From Altericroceibacterium endophyticum (lineage in GTDB: Bacteria; Pseudomonadota; Alphaproteobacteria; Sphingomonadales; Sphingomonadaceae): a stretch of DNA of 64,000 nt. The stretch covers positions 248,001 through 312,000 of the forward strand of contig NZ_WTYT01000006.1 in assembly GCF_009827595.1 (NCBI RefSeq), written 5' to 3'. Under the pieces are notes generated by a model. That model searched no databases and was not told the DNA's origin. It worked only from the letters and a program-made list of their open reading frames with translations. Of this stretch, positions 27,202-36,672 are shown piece by piece. The first letter of the stretch is position 1, and each line of letters opens with the position of its first letter. The position numbers and the translations under genes were made by a program.

Positions 27202-27705
27202 TCAATTGACCACCACAGTCACAGCGCGGCGGTTTTTCGCCCATGCCTGCGGGTTGGAACCGGTCGCAACCGGACGTTCCTTGCCGTAGCTGATGGTCGA
27301 AAGACGCGTCGACGGAACTCCCAGGCTCACCAGGTAATTCTTCGCAGCGGTGGCGCGGCGTTCACCCAGAGCAAGGTTGTAATCGCGCGTGCCGCGTTCA
27401 TCGGCATGGCCCGCCACAGTGGCATTGGCCGAGGGATATTGCAGCAGATACTGTGCCTGCTGACGCAGCGCTGCCTGATCTTCAGCATCGATATCGTATT
27501 TGTCCGTGTCGAAATAGATCACGTCCTGACCCATCATCGCCTGGCTGAAATGCGCCTGCGTACCCGGCTGCGGCCCAGTCGGCGCAGGTGTGGGTGCCGG
27601 TGCCGGTGCAGCCGGCGGCGGTGGCAATTCTTCAGGTGCTTTTTTCGCACAACCGGCCAGCGCAATAGCCGCTGCCATCGTAACTCCAGTAACCAGATAC
27701 CTCAT
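27202..27705 (-). CDS. pal: peptidoglycan-associated lipoprotein
   Basis: Outer-membrane lipoprotein that grips peptidoglycan and binds TolB. Lipobox LAGC near residue 19, a Pro/Ala-rich linker (about 25-50), then an OmpA-like domain with YFDTDKYDI, GHADERGTRDYNLALGERRA and STISYGKERP. 167 residues. Strong AAAAGGAGAG ribosome-binding site. Last gene of the tol-pal cluster, 64 bases after tolB; no cpoB (ybgF) follows. Confidence 0.95.
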   Translation of the reverse strand: MRYLVTGVTMAAAIALAGCAKKAPEELPPPPAAPAPAPTPAPTGPQPGTQAHFSQAMMGQDVIYFDTDKYDIDAEDQAALRQQAQYLLQYPSANATVAGHADERGTRDYNLALGERRATAAKNYLVSLGVPSTRLSTISYGKERPVATGSNPQAWAKNRRAVTVVVN

Positions 27706-27769
27706 GCTACTCTCCTTTTAGGCACCTTATCCTGCGGATTGTGCCCCCTGACTCAGACCTACAACGCAT

Positions 27770-29194
27770 TCAGGGCAAAACCGGTCCCCATGCCGGATCG
27801 GAAGCTCCGACCGGCGTAGGAAGTTCCCGGAGGTTCCGCCCTGTCAGATCGACTTGCCAGATCGATGTTTTACCCGAATTGGGCGCTGTCCGGAAAAACT
27901 GGACGATGCGGCCATTGGGGGACCAGGTCGGTGCTTCATCCTGCCATCCATTGGTCAGATGACGCATGTTGCCGCCGCTGGGGCTCATCACGGCGACCCG
28001 AAGATCCCCCGCAATATGGGTGAATGCAATCTGGTCTCCACGCGGGCTCCACTCGGGGGTCGCGGCGCGGCCTCCGAAAAAGCTGATCCGGCGCTGGTTC
28101 GAACCATCCGCATTCATAATGTAAATTTGCTGACTGCCCGAACGGTCGCTTTCGAACACGATCTTCGACCCGTCGGGCGAATAGGAGCCACCGACATCGA
28201 TGCCGGGATTATCCGTCAGCCGCTCGCTCTGCCCACCATTCGCCGAAACGCGGTAAATGTCCGTGTTGGAGCCTTTGGCCATGGAATAGAGAATCCATTT
28301 GCCATCGGGTGACCAGCGCGGGGCAAAAGCGGGATAATCGCTCTGCACAATCAACCGCTGCCGCCCGGTGCCAATATCATAGATATAGATCCGCGGATTG
28401 CCGTTCAGATAGCTGAGATACACAATCTTCGAATAATCGGGCGAATAGCGCGGCGTGAGCGCAGTCGCCTGACCGCTGGTGATGAAACGATGATTGGCAC
28501 CGTCAGAATCCATAATGGCGAGCCGTTTAACACGGTTATCTTTGGGACCGGTTTCGGCGATATAGGCAATCTTACTGTCGAAAAACGGATCTTCGCCCGA
28601 CAGCCGCGAATATACCAGATCGGCGCATTTATGCGCGGCGCGGCGCCAGTCGGCGGGCTCAACGACCCAGCCTGCCTTGTCCAGCTGATCCTGCAGGGCA
28701 ACGTCATAGAGATAGCAGCCGACCGTTAGCCGGCCGTCACTGCCCGCGCGCACATATCCATGGACCAGCATTTCGGCAGAGCGGCCGCTCCATACGGCAT
28801 AGTCCGGCGCCATGATCCGGTCATAGGGTGGGCGCGGCAGGGCATCCGGCCCCACAGGGCGGAAGAGGCCATTATTGCGCAGATCCGCCGTGATGACCCG
28901 GGCAAGCTCCAGACCGAGCGCCGCGGTCCCTTGCGAATTGGCCGGGGTCGGTACATCCTGATTGGTCGCGAAAGCCGGTATGGCAATGCCAAGATCGCGC
29001 CAGGCATTGTCGTCCGAGACGACCACGGACAGGCCGCCGGCATCATCCTGCTGGGCAGCGGCACTATCGCCAGCTTGCGCGGCCGGGGCGGCGGTGGATG
29101 ATGGCGGCGTTTCCACCGGTGATGATGGGCTCTGGGCCAGAGCTGGTGCGGCAATCAGAAATGCCGAAACACAGGCAGCAAAACGAAGGATCAT
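27770..29194 (-). CDS. tolB: Tol-Pal system protein TolB
   Basis: Periplasmic beta-propeller that links Pal to TolA during cell division. Signal peptide about 1-20 (ending APALAQ), an unusual Ser/Pro/Ala-rich spacer (about 22-55), the N-domain, then repeated propeller blades with FAPRWSPDGKWI, YSPDGSKIVFESDRSGSQQIY and PEWSPRGDQIAFT. ATG at 29194, two bases after the tolA stop, is chosen over an upstream in-frame start inside tolA. 474 residues. Confidence 0.94.
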   Translation of the reverse strand: MILRFAACVSAFLIAAPALAQSPSSPVETPPSSTAAPAAQAGDSAAAQQDDAGGLSVVVSDDNAWRDLGIAIPAFATNQDVPTPANSQGTAALGLELARVITADLRNNGLFRPVGPDALPRPPYDRIMAPDYAVWSGRSAEMLVHGYVRAGSDGRLTVGCYLYDVALQDQLDKAGWVVEPADWRRAAHKCADLVYSRLSGEDPFFDSKIAYIAETGPKDNRVKRLAIMDSDGANHRFITSGQATALTPRYSPDYSKIVYLSYLNGNPRIYIYDIGTGRQRLIVQSDYPAFAPRWSPDGKWILYSMAKGSNTDIYRVSANGGQSERLTDNPGIDVGGSYSPDGSKIVFESDRSGSQQIYIMNADGSNQRRISFFGGRAATPEWSPRGDQIAFTHIAGDLRVAVMSPSGGNMRHLTNGWQDEAPTWSPNGRIVQFFRTAPNSGKTSIWQVDLTGRNLRELPTPVGASDPAWGPVLP

Positions 29195-29196
29195 GA

Positions 29197-30015
29197 CTAC
29201 AGCCTTCTGTCGAATTGGGATGTGATGACCTTCCACTTATCATAGAACTGGTCGGGAAGGTTAAAGGGTGCGGCGAGACGGATCGCGCGGATGGCCTGTT
29301 CGGCATGCCTCGATTTCTGCGTCTCATTGGTGGCATTCACGCCCGATTGCCGGACGATTTCAGGCGTTCCGGCCAGACTGCCATCGCGGTTCAGCCGGAA
29401 GCGCACGATGGTCACCAGCAATTCGGCATCCGGCCCCTGCGGAGCCGTCCAATGGGGCTTCAGCTGGCGCGTGATCGCCTGCCCCAGTGAGGCTTGCTGC
29501 GCGGGGCCAAAATTATCCGCTGGGGAACCTGCGCCATCGCGTTCGCCAGAGCTGGTGCCGGCAAGGAAATCATCCCCGATGCGGCTGCCGCCACTGGGCT
29601 CCCGCTTTGCCGGTTGCGGTTTTGGCTTGGGCTCAGGTTTGGCCACCGGTTTGGGGGACGGCTTTGCACTTGGCTTGGGTTGCGGTTTTGGCTCCGGCGG
29701 ACGCTCAACGGGCCGAGGCACCGGCTGCGGCACGGTGCGTTCAACAATTTCGGGCGGCTGCTCCACCACCGGCATGGGCTCAGGCTGGTCAGACAGTTCG
29801 GGCGCGATGGAGGCTTGCGGCGTTGCCGAAGCATCAGGCGCCGTGGATTCGAGCGATACCTGATCCGCAAAGCTGACCGACATGCGATTGGGTTCAGGAA
29901 TTGGCTGACGATCCGTATCCTGCAGCATCAACACGCCGACCAGCGCGATATGCGCAGCCAGAGCCACGCCGAGCCCGAGACGTTCTTCACTGGAAAGATG
30001 CGCGAATACTGCCAT
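29197..30015 (-). CDS. tolA: TolA-like energy-transducing protein
   Basis: Spans from the TolQR motor to TolB/Pal. N-terminal membrane helix (about 15-31, VALAAHIALVGVLML), a Pro/Lys/Glu-rich periplasmic spacer (about 75-145) instead of the alanine helix of E. coli TolA, and a C-terminal domain with a TonB/TolA-like pattern (LLVTIVRFRLNRDGSLAGTPEIV). 272 residues. Identification rests on position between tolR and tolB plus this layout. Confidence 0.88.
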   Translation of the reverse strand: MAVFAHLSSEERLGLGVALAAHIALVGVLMLQDTDRQPIPEPNRMSVSFADQVSLESTAPDASATPQASIAPELSDQPEPMPVVEQPPEIVERTVPQPVPRPVERPPEPKPQPKPSAKPSPKPVAKPEPKPKPQPAKREPSGGSRIGDDFLAGTSSGERDGAGSPADNFGPAQQASLGQAITRQLKPHWTAPQGPDAELLVTIVRFRLNRDGSLAGTPEIVRQSGVNATNETQKSRHAEQAIRAIRLAAPFNLPDQFYDKWKVITSQFDRRL

Positions 30016-30026
30016 TTTATGCCGGG

Positions 30027-30476
30027 TTATGGCGCGTCAGATGAACCCTGGGTGACCAGGGAAATACTGTTGAAACCGGCGCGATTAAGCTCCCCCATAA
30101 CCGCCATGACCCGGCCATAATCGAGCACTGTATCCGCGCGCAGGGTAATCAAGGGCTGCTCACCCGACGGACGCGACAGCGCGGCCAGCGCTCCGGGCAA
30201 GCCGCCGCGCTCCACCAATGTGTCGTCAATATAGATAAAGCCCGAGGAATCGATCGAGATGGTAATCTGATCTGGCTCCTGATCCAGCGCATTGGCGCGG
30301 CTATCGGGCAGTTCCACGGGCACACCCGTCGCCAGCATCGGCGCGGTGACCATGAAGATGATCAGCAGCACCAACATCACATCCACCAGCGGGGTGACAT
30401 TGATTTCCGCCATTGGCGCACGGCGGGAGCCGCGTCCCCGTCCCCGCCGAGATGCCGACATTGCGCCCATAGCCAT
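30027..30476 (-). CDS. tolR: Tol-Pal proton channel subunit TolR (ExbD family)
   Basis: 149 residues; basic N-terminus, then one membrane helix with the proton-carrying Asp in NVTPLVDVMLVLLIIFMVTAP, and a periplasmic domain with VELPDSRA and ITLRADTVLDYG. It shares one base with the tolQ stop and works with TolQ as the motor. Confidence 0.95.
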   Translation of the reverse strand: MAMGAMSASRRGRGRGSRRAPMAEINVTPLVDVMLVLLIIFMVTAPMLATGVPVELPDSRANALDQEPDQITISIDSSGFIYIDDTLVERGGLPGALAALSRPSGEQPLITLRADTVLDYGRVMAVMGELNRAGFNSISLVTQGSSDAP

Positions 30477-31180
30477 CAGGCACCGTCCATTTCACGGCTG
30501 ATCTGCGCATGAACACGGTCGCCAAAGCGCTGCATTCCGGCTTCGATGCCGTTCACCGTGTGATTGAAGCGGTTATAGGCCACAACGGCGGGAATTGCGG
30601 CAAACAGGCCAACGGCGGTAGCGAACAAGGCTTCTGAAATACCTGGAGCAACGACGGCGAGCGAGCTGTTCTGCTGCGAACCAATCTGGAAGAAGCTGTT
30701 CATGATGCCCCAAACGGTGCCGAACAGACCCACGAAAGGTGCAACCGAGCCCGTGGTGGCGAGAAAGTTCAGCCGGTCTGCCAGACGGTCACTTTCCGCC
30801 GCGACCTGCCCCTCCATCGCCTGCGCCACACGCAGCCGCGTGCCTTCGCGGTCAAATTTGGCACCGCTGGTGGACAGGCGCAATTCATCCATTCCGGCCT
30901 TCGCCACCCGCGCAGAAGGGGTGGAGGACGCACGTTTGGTGGAAATCAGCTTTTCCGGATCATCATGACCCCAGAAATCCTCTTCAAACTGGGCATTGCG
31001 CCGTTTCAGGCGGGCCGCACGCATGAGGAAACCGATAATGATCGTCCATGACCAGATACTGGCCACGATCAGACCGATCAGCACCACCTTGACGACAATA
31101 TCGGCATCGAGAAACAGCTGCCACGGATCCAGACGGGTCGGCGGAACCGCTGTTGCTGCCAGATAAGAAAGCGAGGTCAT
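30476..31180 (-). CDS. tolQ: Tol-Pal proton channel subunit TolQ
   Basis: 234 residues, MotA/TolQ/ExbB family, three membrane helices. Conserved ATTGSVAPFVGLFGTVWGIMNSF and EALFATAVGLFAAIPAVVAYN are present. The start overlaps the ybgC stop by four bases. Confidence 0.95.
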   Translation of the reverse strand: MTSLSYLAATAVPPTRLDPWQLFLDADIVVKVVLIGLIVASIWSWTIIIGFLMRAARLKRRNAQFEEDFWGHDDPEKLISTKRASSTPSARVAKAGMDELRLSTSGAKFDREGTRLRVAQAMEGQVAAESDRLADRLNFLATTGSVAPFVGLFGTVWGIMNSFFQIGSQQNSSLAVVAPGISEALFATAVGLFAAIPAVVAYNRFNHTVNGIEAGMQRFGDRVHAQISREMDGA

Positions 31181-31635
31181 GCAGGATCTTTCGAAAGGGT
31201 GAGCGTTTCAAAGGCCTGACGCCAGGCCTTGGGCTGCCGGCGGGGCCGACCATCAGGAGCAACGAAACCAACACGGATATGCGCTTCAGCCAGCAATGTC
31301 TCCTCTCTGAAGGCACGCTGGGTCAAACGCACGCTTGCCGCTTTGAGTTCCGTCGCCACAGTGCAAACAATAATGACATCATCAAGTCGCGCCGGCGCCA
31401 GATAGCGAAGCGACAAATCGGCGACGGCATAGGCACCTTCACCCGTCTCCACCGCGCTGCGCTGATCTATTCCCAGCAATCGCAGCATGTCCGAACGCGC
31501 GCGTTCGAACCAGCGCAGGTAATTGGCGTGATAAACGATCCCCGACAGGTCCGTATCTTCATAATAGACCCGGACCGGGAAACGGTGGAGCCCTTCGTCA
31601 AAAATACCAGCGGGTGGTTGCGGCTGTTGTGTCAT
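31177..31635 (-). CDS. ybgC: acyl-CoA thioesterase YbgC
   Basis: Hot-dog fold thioesterase at the head of the tol-pal cluster. Active-site motif YYEDTDLSGIVYHANYLRWFERAR with the catalytic Asp. 152 residues. The order ybgC-tolQ-tolR-tolA-tolB-pal is standard. Confidence 0.93.
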   Translation of the reverse strand: MTQQPQPPAGIFDEGLHRFPVRVYYEDTDLSGIVYHANYLRWFERARSDMLRLLGIDQRSAVETGEGAYAVADLSLRYLAPARLDDVIIVCTVATELKAASVRLTQRAFREETLLAEAHIRVGFVAPDGRPRRQPKAWRQAFETLTLSKDPA

Positions 31636-31728
31636 CTCTTCAAGCCCTTAGCCAAGGCGAACGGCACCCGGCACGCAGCTTCGACCAGACGGGTTACAAT
31701 AGCGACCAAATGCAGCGCCGGATCATTT

Positions 31729-32106
31729 TCAGACCGCGATCATCCGGCCAAGTGGCTGCCCGCCGAACAGGTGAACATGCAGATGCGGCACTTCCTGCCC
31801 GCCATGCGCGCCAACATTGGCCAGCAGGCGATAGCCATCCTCCACCAGATCATGCTCCCGCGCGACATGGCCGACCGCGCGGATGAAGCCGGTGATCTCC
31901 TCCGCCGATGCTGTGGCGGAGAAATCATCCCAGCTGACATATCGCCCCTTGGGGATCACCAGAATGTGCAGCTTTGCCTGCGGCGCGACATCGTGAAAGG
32001 CCAGCGCCCAGTCATCTTCATAGACTTTGCTGGCCGGCACTTCGCCGCGCAGGATGCGGGCGAAGATATTGTCATCATCATAAGGCTGGGTGGGATCGAT
32101 CGCCAT
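31729..32106 (-). CDS. HIT family nucleotide-binding protein (HINT-like)
   Basis: 125 residues. Histidine triad HLHVHLF near the C-terminus, with the upstream FARILRGEVPASKVYED and HILVIPKGR typical of HinT purine nucleoside phosphoramidases. The ATG at 32106 shares one base with the hisE stop (TGATG); a GTG just upstream is also possible. Frequently coupled to hisE in this order of bacteria. Confidence 0.92.
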   Translation of the reverse strand: MAIDPTQPYDDDNIFARILRGEVPASKVYEDDWALAFHDVAPQAKLHILVIPKGRYVSWDDFSATASAEEITGFIRAVGHVAREHDLVEDGYRLLANVGAHGGQEVPHLHVHLFGGQPLGRMIAV

Positions 32107-32444
32107 CACGCTTCCCCTAATGTGTTTTCGGTCCGGGCTGCTTTTTCGGCAATGCCCGACGTGCCTTCACGCCGTTCGAGCTCGGCCATGACATCGTCCA
32201 GACTGATATCTTTCGCAGCCAGCAGAACCAGCAGATGGAACAGCAGATCAGCGCTTTCGCTGATCACGTCCTTTCGCTCCCCCGAAAGGGCGGCGATAAC
32301 CGTTTCCACAGCCTCTTCACCGAGCTTCTGCGCCATCACCGGCAATCCCCGATGATTGAGCTTGGCAACATAGGAGGTGTCGGGCGATGCGGTGCGCCGC
32401 TCCGCAATGATTTGTTCGAGACGATTGAGCATAGTCATAGCCAT
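32106..32444 (-). CDS. hisE: phosphoribosyl-ATP pyrophosphatase
   Basis: Second step of histidine synthesis. Motifs: SYVAKLNHRGLPVMAQKLGEEAVE and ESADLLFHLLVLLA (metal-binding acidic residues of the MazG-like fold). Possible ATG starts at 32444, 32438 and 32432; the first is given (112 residues). It is separated from hisF by the inverted-repeat element, which would lie within the his transcript. Confidence 0.9.
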   Translation of the reverse strand: MAMTMLNRLEQIIAERRTASPDTSYVAKLNHRGLPVMAQKLGEEAVETVIAALSGERKDVISESADLLFHLLVLLAAKDISLDDVMAELERREGTSGIAEKAARTENTLGEA

Positions 32445-32574
32445 TTGCAATGCGGCCAAGCAGCCTTTGGGTCAAGCGGCTGCGAACCGCCACAGGGGCT
32501 CAAATCGTCGCCCCTGTCACGCGTGGATAGCTTTTTTATGCGTTTAGGTGCCCCCGGCCAATACGGCCAAAACC

Positions 32575-32843
32575 TTAGGCCGTAAACACATATACACCAC
32601 CGTCGAGGTTTGAGGCAAAATGGTCAACGCAAGGAAAGAAGGCGTGGGAATATGTCGATATTTCAAGGCTTCTTGACGCAGCGGTGGGCCAATTTGACCA
32701 AATCGCTTGGCGACGCCCAAATGGCTTCCCTCTCGAACCAAACCGCCCTTGGTAAGGCAAACAGCCTTCCCGGCGGGCGCTTTGCCCCGATATGTTCGCC
32801 ATTTGGGCGCCTCGATGGTGCTGTATATGCGTTTACGGCCTAG
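32575..32843. mobile_element. MITE-like inverted-repeat element between hisF and hisE
   Basis: The two ends are near-perfect inverted copies of about 33 bases: left end TAGGCCGTAAACACATATAC (32575 onward), and the right end read on the minus strand TAGGCCGTAAACGCATATAC (32843 backward), continuing CACC(G/A)TCGAGG in both, with three mismatches. An inner inverted pair GCCCAAATGGC / GCCATTTGGGC lies at about 32712-32723 and 32799-32811. TA sits at both borders, as left by IS630/Tc1-type insertion. No transposase is inside; total 269 bases. The rest of the 395-base gap (32445-32574) shows nothing else clear. Confidence 0.6.
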
Positions 32844-33598
32844 CCGCGTGCAGGCAGCCCGGCGGCGCGCAAAGCCGCATGCGCATCGGAAATCGAATGT
32901 TCGCCAAAATGGAAGATCGAGGCGGCCAGAACGGCGCTGGCATGGCCTTGCGTCACACCTTCCACCAGATGATCCAGATTGCCCACGCCGCCGCTGGCGA
33001 TTACCGGCACGCTCACCGCGTCGGCAATGGTACGGGTCAGTTCAAGGTCGTAACCTTTTTTGGTCCCGTCGCCATCCATCGATGTGACCAGCAATTCGCC
33101 CGCCCCCAGTGCAGCCAGCCGCTTGGCATGGTCCAGCGCATCGATCCCGGTGGGACGACGGCCGCCATGGGTATAGATTTCCCAGCCATCGCCGCTGCGG
33201 CGCGCATCGACCGAGGCGACCACACATTGGTTGCCCATTCGCTCGGCAATTTCCTTCACCACTTCCGGGCGGGAGACCGCGGCAGAATTGATAGCCACCT
33301 TGTCAGCGCCAGCCAGCAGCAAAGCGCGGGCATCCTCCACCGATCGCACACCGCCGCCCACGGTCAGCGGCATGAAACACACCTCTGCCGTACGGCGGAC
33401 GATATCAAGCAAGGTGCCGCGGCCTTCATGGCTGGCCGAAATATCGAGAAAGCACAGCTCATCCGCACCCGCCGCGTCATAGGCCTGCGCCTGCTCCACC
33501 GGGTCGCCGGCATCACGCAGATCGACGAAATTCACGCCCTTCACCACGCGGCCTTCCGCCACGTCGAGACAGGGGATCACGCGGACACGAACAGTCAT
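32840..33598 (-). CDS. hisF: imidazole glycerol phosphate synthase, cyclase subunit
   Basis: TIM-barrel subunit that joins PRFAR with ammonia from HisH to give IGP and AICAR. Starts [20 protein letters not shown] (catalytic Asp), with [35 protein letters not shown] (second Asp) and IASGGVGN. 252 residues. Its TAG stop is formed by the border bases of the adjacent inverted-repeat element. Confidence 0.95.
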   Translation of the reverse strand: MTVRVRVIPCLDVAEGRVVKGVNFVDLRDAGDPVEQAQAYDAAGADELCFLDISASHEGRGTLLDIVRRTAEVCFMPLTVGGGVRSVEDARALLLAGADKVAINSAAVSRPEVVKEIAERMGNQCVVASVDARRSGDGWEIYTHGGRRPTGIDALDHAKRLAALGAGELLVTSMDGDGTKKGYDLELTRTIADAVSVPVIASGGVGNLDHLVEGVTQGHASAVLAASIFHFGEHSISDAHAALRAAGLPARG

Positions 33599-34323
33599 GC
33601 CTGTTCCGCCATTTGCAGCGCCGCGGCCAGATCGAGGCGGCCATCATAGAGAGCGCGGCCTGTGATCACGCCTTCAATACCGTCTGACGCATGGACCGAA
33701 AGCAGACGAATATCACACAGGCCCTTCACGCCGCCACTGGCGATGACGGGCATATTGGTCTGCCGCGCGAGATCGACCGTAGCGTCGATATTGCAGCCTT
33801 TCAGCAGACCATCGCGGCCAATATCGGTGAAGAGCAAGCTGGCGACGCCGGCATCTTCGAACCGACGGGCGAGATCGGCCACCGGCACGTCGGACACATT
33901 GGCCCAGCCTTCCGTGGCGACCATGCCATCACGGGCGTCCACCGCCACGACGATGCCATTTTCCCATTCGCGCGCCATATCCTTGACGAATTGCGGATTG
34001 CTGAGCGCCGCGCTGCCGATGACGAGCCGGCTGACACCCAGATTGAACCAGCCCTCCACCGCCTCTGGCGTGCGGATACCGCCGCCTAGCTGCACATGAC
34101 CGGGGAATTCGGCAATAATCGCCTCGACCGCTTCCCGATTGCGGCTCTCACCCGCAAAAGCACCGTCCAGGTCAACCACATGGAGGTGTCCGGCCCCGGC
34201 AGCGGCGAAGAGCTTCGCCTGCTCAGCCGGATTATCGCCATAAACGGTCGCGCGATCCATATCCCCTTCGGCCAGGCGAACCACCTGCCCCTGTTTCAGA
34301 TCAATGGCGGGGAAGACGATCAT
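33595..34323 (-). CDS. hisA: ProFAR isomerase
   Basis: Amadori isomerisation step of histidine synthesis; TIM barrel related to His[43 protein letters not shown], and IASGGVKGL are all present. The ATG at 34323 overlaps the hisH stop by ATGA; the stop overlaps hisF by four bases. 242 residues. Confidence 0.95.
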   Translation of the reverse strand: MIVFPAIDLKQGQVVRLAEGDMDRATVYGDNPAEQAKLFAAAGAGHLHVVDLDGAFAGESRNREAVEAIIAEFPGHVQLGGGIRTPEAVEGWFNLGVSRLVIGSAALSNPQFVKDMAREWENGIVVAVDARDGMVATEGWANVSDVPVADLARRFEDAGVASLLFTDIGRDGLLKGCNIDATVDLARQTNMPVIASGGVKGLCDIRLLSVHASDGIEGVITGRALYDGRLDLAAALQMAEQA

Positions 34324-34949
34324 GGCTGCCACTCCAGAAAACGATGTAATAAAGAAAGCCCGTAGGTCTGGCTCTTCTCAGGATGAAATTGCACGCCCAG
34401 CAAATTGTCACGCGCAACCGCCGCCACCAGACCGCCGCCATGATCCGTCATCGCGGCAATATCGCGGCCATTATCGGGCGCAAAGTGATAGGAATGCAGG
34501 AAATAGGCTTCGCCCGCCTCAATCTGTTCCGCGCCGTCATGATGCGGCATGGGGGACACATCGTTCCACCCCATATGCGGAACTTTCACGGCAGGGTCGG
34601 TCCGCTCGATCAGGGCGACTTCACCCGGTATCCAGCCCAGCCCTTCGCTCGTGCCATGTTCAAGCCCGCGCGTCGCCAGCAATTGCATGCCGACGCAGAT
34701 GCCCAGAAAAGGGACGCCTCCGTCCATCACCCGCTCTTCCAGCGCCTCGACCAGACCATCGATCGCCTTCAGCCCTGCTGCACAGGCACGAAAACTGCCC
34801 ACTCCAGGCAGGACAATCCGGCTGGCCCCGCGCACCAGATCAGGATCCGCCGTCACAGTGACATGTTCCGCGCCCGCAGCGCGAAGCGCGTTATGCACCG
34901 AATGCAGATTGCCTGCGCCATAATCGATCAGCGCGAGTGCCTCAGCCAT
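34320..34949 (-). CDS. hisH: imidazole glycerol phosphate synthase, glutaminase subunit
   Basis: Class I glutamine amidotransferase partner of HisF. LIDYGAGNLHSVHNAL at the start, nucleophile Cys in FLGICVGMQLL, and His-Pro-Glu in VQFHPEKSQ. 209 residues. Six bases after hisB. Confidence 0.95.
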   Translation of the reverse strand: MAEALALIDYGAGNLHSVHNALRAAGAEHVTVTADPDLVRGASRIVLPGVGSFRACAAGLKAIDGLVEALEERVMDGGVPFLGICVGMQLLATRGLEHGTSEGLGWIPGEVALIERTDPAVKVPHMGWNDVSPMPHHDGAEQIEAGEAYFLHSYHFAPDNGRDIAAMTDHGGGLVAAVARDNLLGVQFHPEKSQTYGLSLLHRFLEWQP

Positions 34950-34955
34950 AAATGT

Positions 34956-35549
34956 TCAGCCCCCCAGCTGGCCTTTGGTGGATGGAATGGCGTTCCCCTT
35001 GCGCGGGTCGCTTTCCACGGCTGTGCGCATGGCACGCGCGAAGCCTTTGTAAATCGCTTCGCAGATATGGTGGTTGTTCTGCCCGTATAGCAGCTCGATA
35101 TGCAGGGTTATGCCGGCGGTCTGGGCAATGGACTGGAACCAGTGTTCAATCAGTTCCGTATCCAGTTCGCCCAGCTTTTCCTGCGTGAACGCAGCATTCC
35201 AGACCAAAAAGGGCCGGCCGGAAATATCCAGCGCCACCCGGGCGAGCGTTTCATCCATCGGGGAGAAAGACGATCCGTATCGGCCAATGCCAGCCTTGTC
35301 CCCCAGCGCCTGAGAAATCGCCTGGCCCAGCGCCAGCGCGCTGTCTTCCGTGGTGTGATGCTGGTCAACATGCAGATCGCCATCGACCTTCATGGTGACA
35401 TCGATCAGGGAATGGCGGGAGAATTGCTCCACCATATGATCGAGAAACCCGATCCCTGTCGAAATGTCATATTGCCCCGTCCCGTCGAGATTGACCTCAA
35501 CGAGTATCTTGGTTTCGCTTGTATTGCGTTCGATCCGGCCTGTGCGCAT
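34956..35549 (-). CDS. hisB: imidazoleglycerol-phosphate dehydratase
   Basis: Dehydrates IGP to imidazole-acetol phosphate; manganese enzyme. Repeated metal motifs DQHHTTED and [17 protein letters not shown], with [15 protein letters not shown]. 197 residues, single-domain form without the phosphatase half. First gene of hisB-hisH-hisA-hisF; divergent from sspB with 110 bases between. Confidence 0.95.
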   Translation of the reverse strand: MRTGRIERNTSETKILVEVNLDGTGQYDISTGIGFLDHMVEQFSRHSLIDVTMKVDGDLHVDQHHTTEDSALALGQAISQALGDKAGIGRYGSSFSPMDETLARVALDISGRPFLVWNAAFTQEKLGELDTELIEHWFQSIAQTAGITLHIELLYGQNNHHICEAIYKGFARAMRTAVESDPRKGNAIPSTKGQLGG

Positions 35550-35659
35550 GCCTTGCCTATAAGCAGATGAAACAGGGAATCAATCGCCAGCAACACAGAT
35601 TGCGGCCTAGGCTCTGTTTCCGCTTGACCGACCAGCTTGCCATCGCCACTCATGCTGGC

Positions 35660-36160
35660 ATGAGCGACAATACGCCTGACAGCCTTATTCCCTATGACGA
35701 AATCGTGCAGGAAGCCCTGCGGGATGTGGTCGGCCGCGTGCTGGGTGAAGTCCAGCATTCCGGTGGCACACTCCCCGGGAACCACCATTTCTACATCACT
35801 TTCAAGACGCATGCGCCGGGGGTTTCGATCCCTTCGCATCTGACAGAACGCTTCCCGGACGAAATGACCATCGTCCTGCAGAACAAGTTCTGGGATCTGA
35901 CCGTGGATCAGGATGGTTTTTCCGTGGGGTTGAGCTTCAACCAGATCCCGAGCATTCTGCAGGTGCCCTTCTCCGCCATCACCGCCTTTGTTGATCCGGC
36001 GGTGGATTTTGGCCTGCAATTTCAACCTGCTGAGTCGGACCTTGATGCCCGTGCCGATGGCGACATTGCACCAGATGAAGCGGAACAGGCAGAAGCCCCG
36101 AGTGTTGAAAAGGAAGACGGCTCCAACGTGGTAACGGTGGATTTCGGCCGTAAGAAGTAA
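35660..36160 (+). CDS. sspB: SspB-type ClpXP adaptor protein
   Basis: Alphaproteobacterial SspB delivers ssrA-tagged proteins to ClpXP. 166 residues: substrate-binding core with FYITFKTHAPGV, RFPDEMTIVLQNKFWDL and FSAITAFVDPAVDFGLQF, an acidic linker (about 118-150), and a short C-terminal VVTVDFGRKK tail that serves as the ClpX-binding peptide in SspB proteins. ATG at 35660 is preferred; the upstream extension has no family likeness. Confidence 0.87.
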   Translation: MSDNTPDSLIPYDEIVQEALRDVVGRVLGEVQHSGGTLPGNHHFYITFKTHAPGVSIPSHLTERFPDEMTIVLQNKFWDLTVDQDGFSVGLSFNQIPSILQVPFSAITAFVDPAVDFGLQFQPAESDLDARADGDIAPDEAEQAEAPSVEKEDGSNVVTVDFGRKK

Positions 36161-36208
36161 ACGCCGCCCTGCACTCCGCCGTGCCGGGCGCAGCAACAGG
36201 GGCAGATT

Positions 36209-36634
36209 ATGGATGAGCGTAGCAAACCGCAAAAATTAACCGGCAAAGGCGCGCGCCAGATCCGCAAGACACTCGACAAAACCCGCGGCGGCCTGCGCAA
36301 GGTGCCGGGGCCGAGCACCAATCCTGCGACCAATCTGATGATTGCCGATATCGGTATGCGCACCGCATCCATGCTGTTCCGCAGAACGATGGAAAAGGGT
36401 CTGCTGCGCGCACGCTTCACCCCCGAAAAGGCAAGAGAAGTGGTTGAGGGGCGTACTCTTGGGCGCACATTGGCGACGGTCGCCATTTCCAAAGTGGCAA
36501 CCCGGTCCGTTCCCGGCGCTGTTTTGGTCGGGGGCAGCATTCTGGCCAAGATCATTCTGGATCGCAGTGTCAGCCGCCGCCAGGCCGAACGCGAAGGTGA
36601 CGCCGCGCTGGAAGAACAGGCAAATCAGGACTGA
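36209..36634 (+). CDS. conserved-looking protein of unknown function
   Basis: 141 residues, basic at the N-terminus (KLTGKGARQIRKTLDKTRGG) with an Ala/Gly/Val hydrophobic stretch near 95-118 (VPGAVLVGGSILAKIIL) and an acidic tail. No domain recognised. It lies 48 bases after sspB and 38 before gmk on the same strand, with CAGGGGCAG before the ATG. Coding character matches its neighbours, so it is probably a real gene; a peripheral or single-pass membrane protein is possible. Confidence 0.65.
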   Translation: MDERSKPQKLTGKGARQIRKTLDKTRGGLRKVPGPSTNPATNLMIADIGMRTASMLFRRTMEKGLLRARFTPEKAREVVEGRTLGRTLATVAISKVATRSVPGAVLVGGSILAKIILDRSVSRRQAEREGDAALEEQANQD

Positions 36635-36672
36635 CTCTTGATTTTGCCTGCCCCCCTGCGCCATCAACGCGC

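Noticed and set aside
31153-32355. 400-codon plus-strand frame across ybgC, HIT and hisE
   Set aside because: All three minus-strand genes have intact motifs; the frame runs through their starts and stops.
32575-32843. Two short open frames (75 and 77 codons) inside the inverted-repeat element, each ending in a VY-FTA motif
   Set aside because: They are mirror reads of the same terminal repeats, so the shared ending comes from the repeat and not from a conserved protein.
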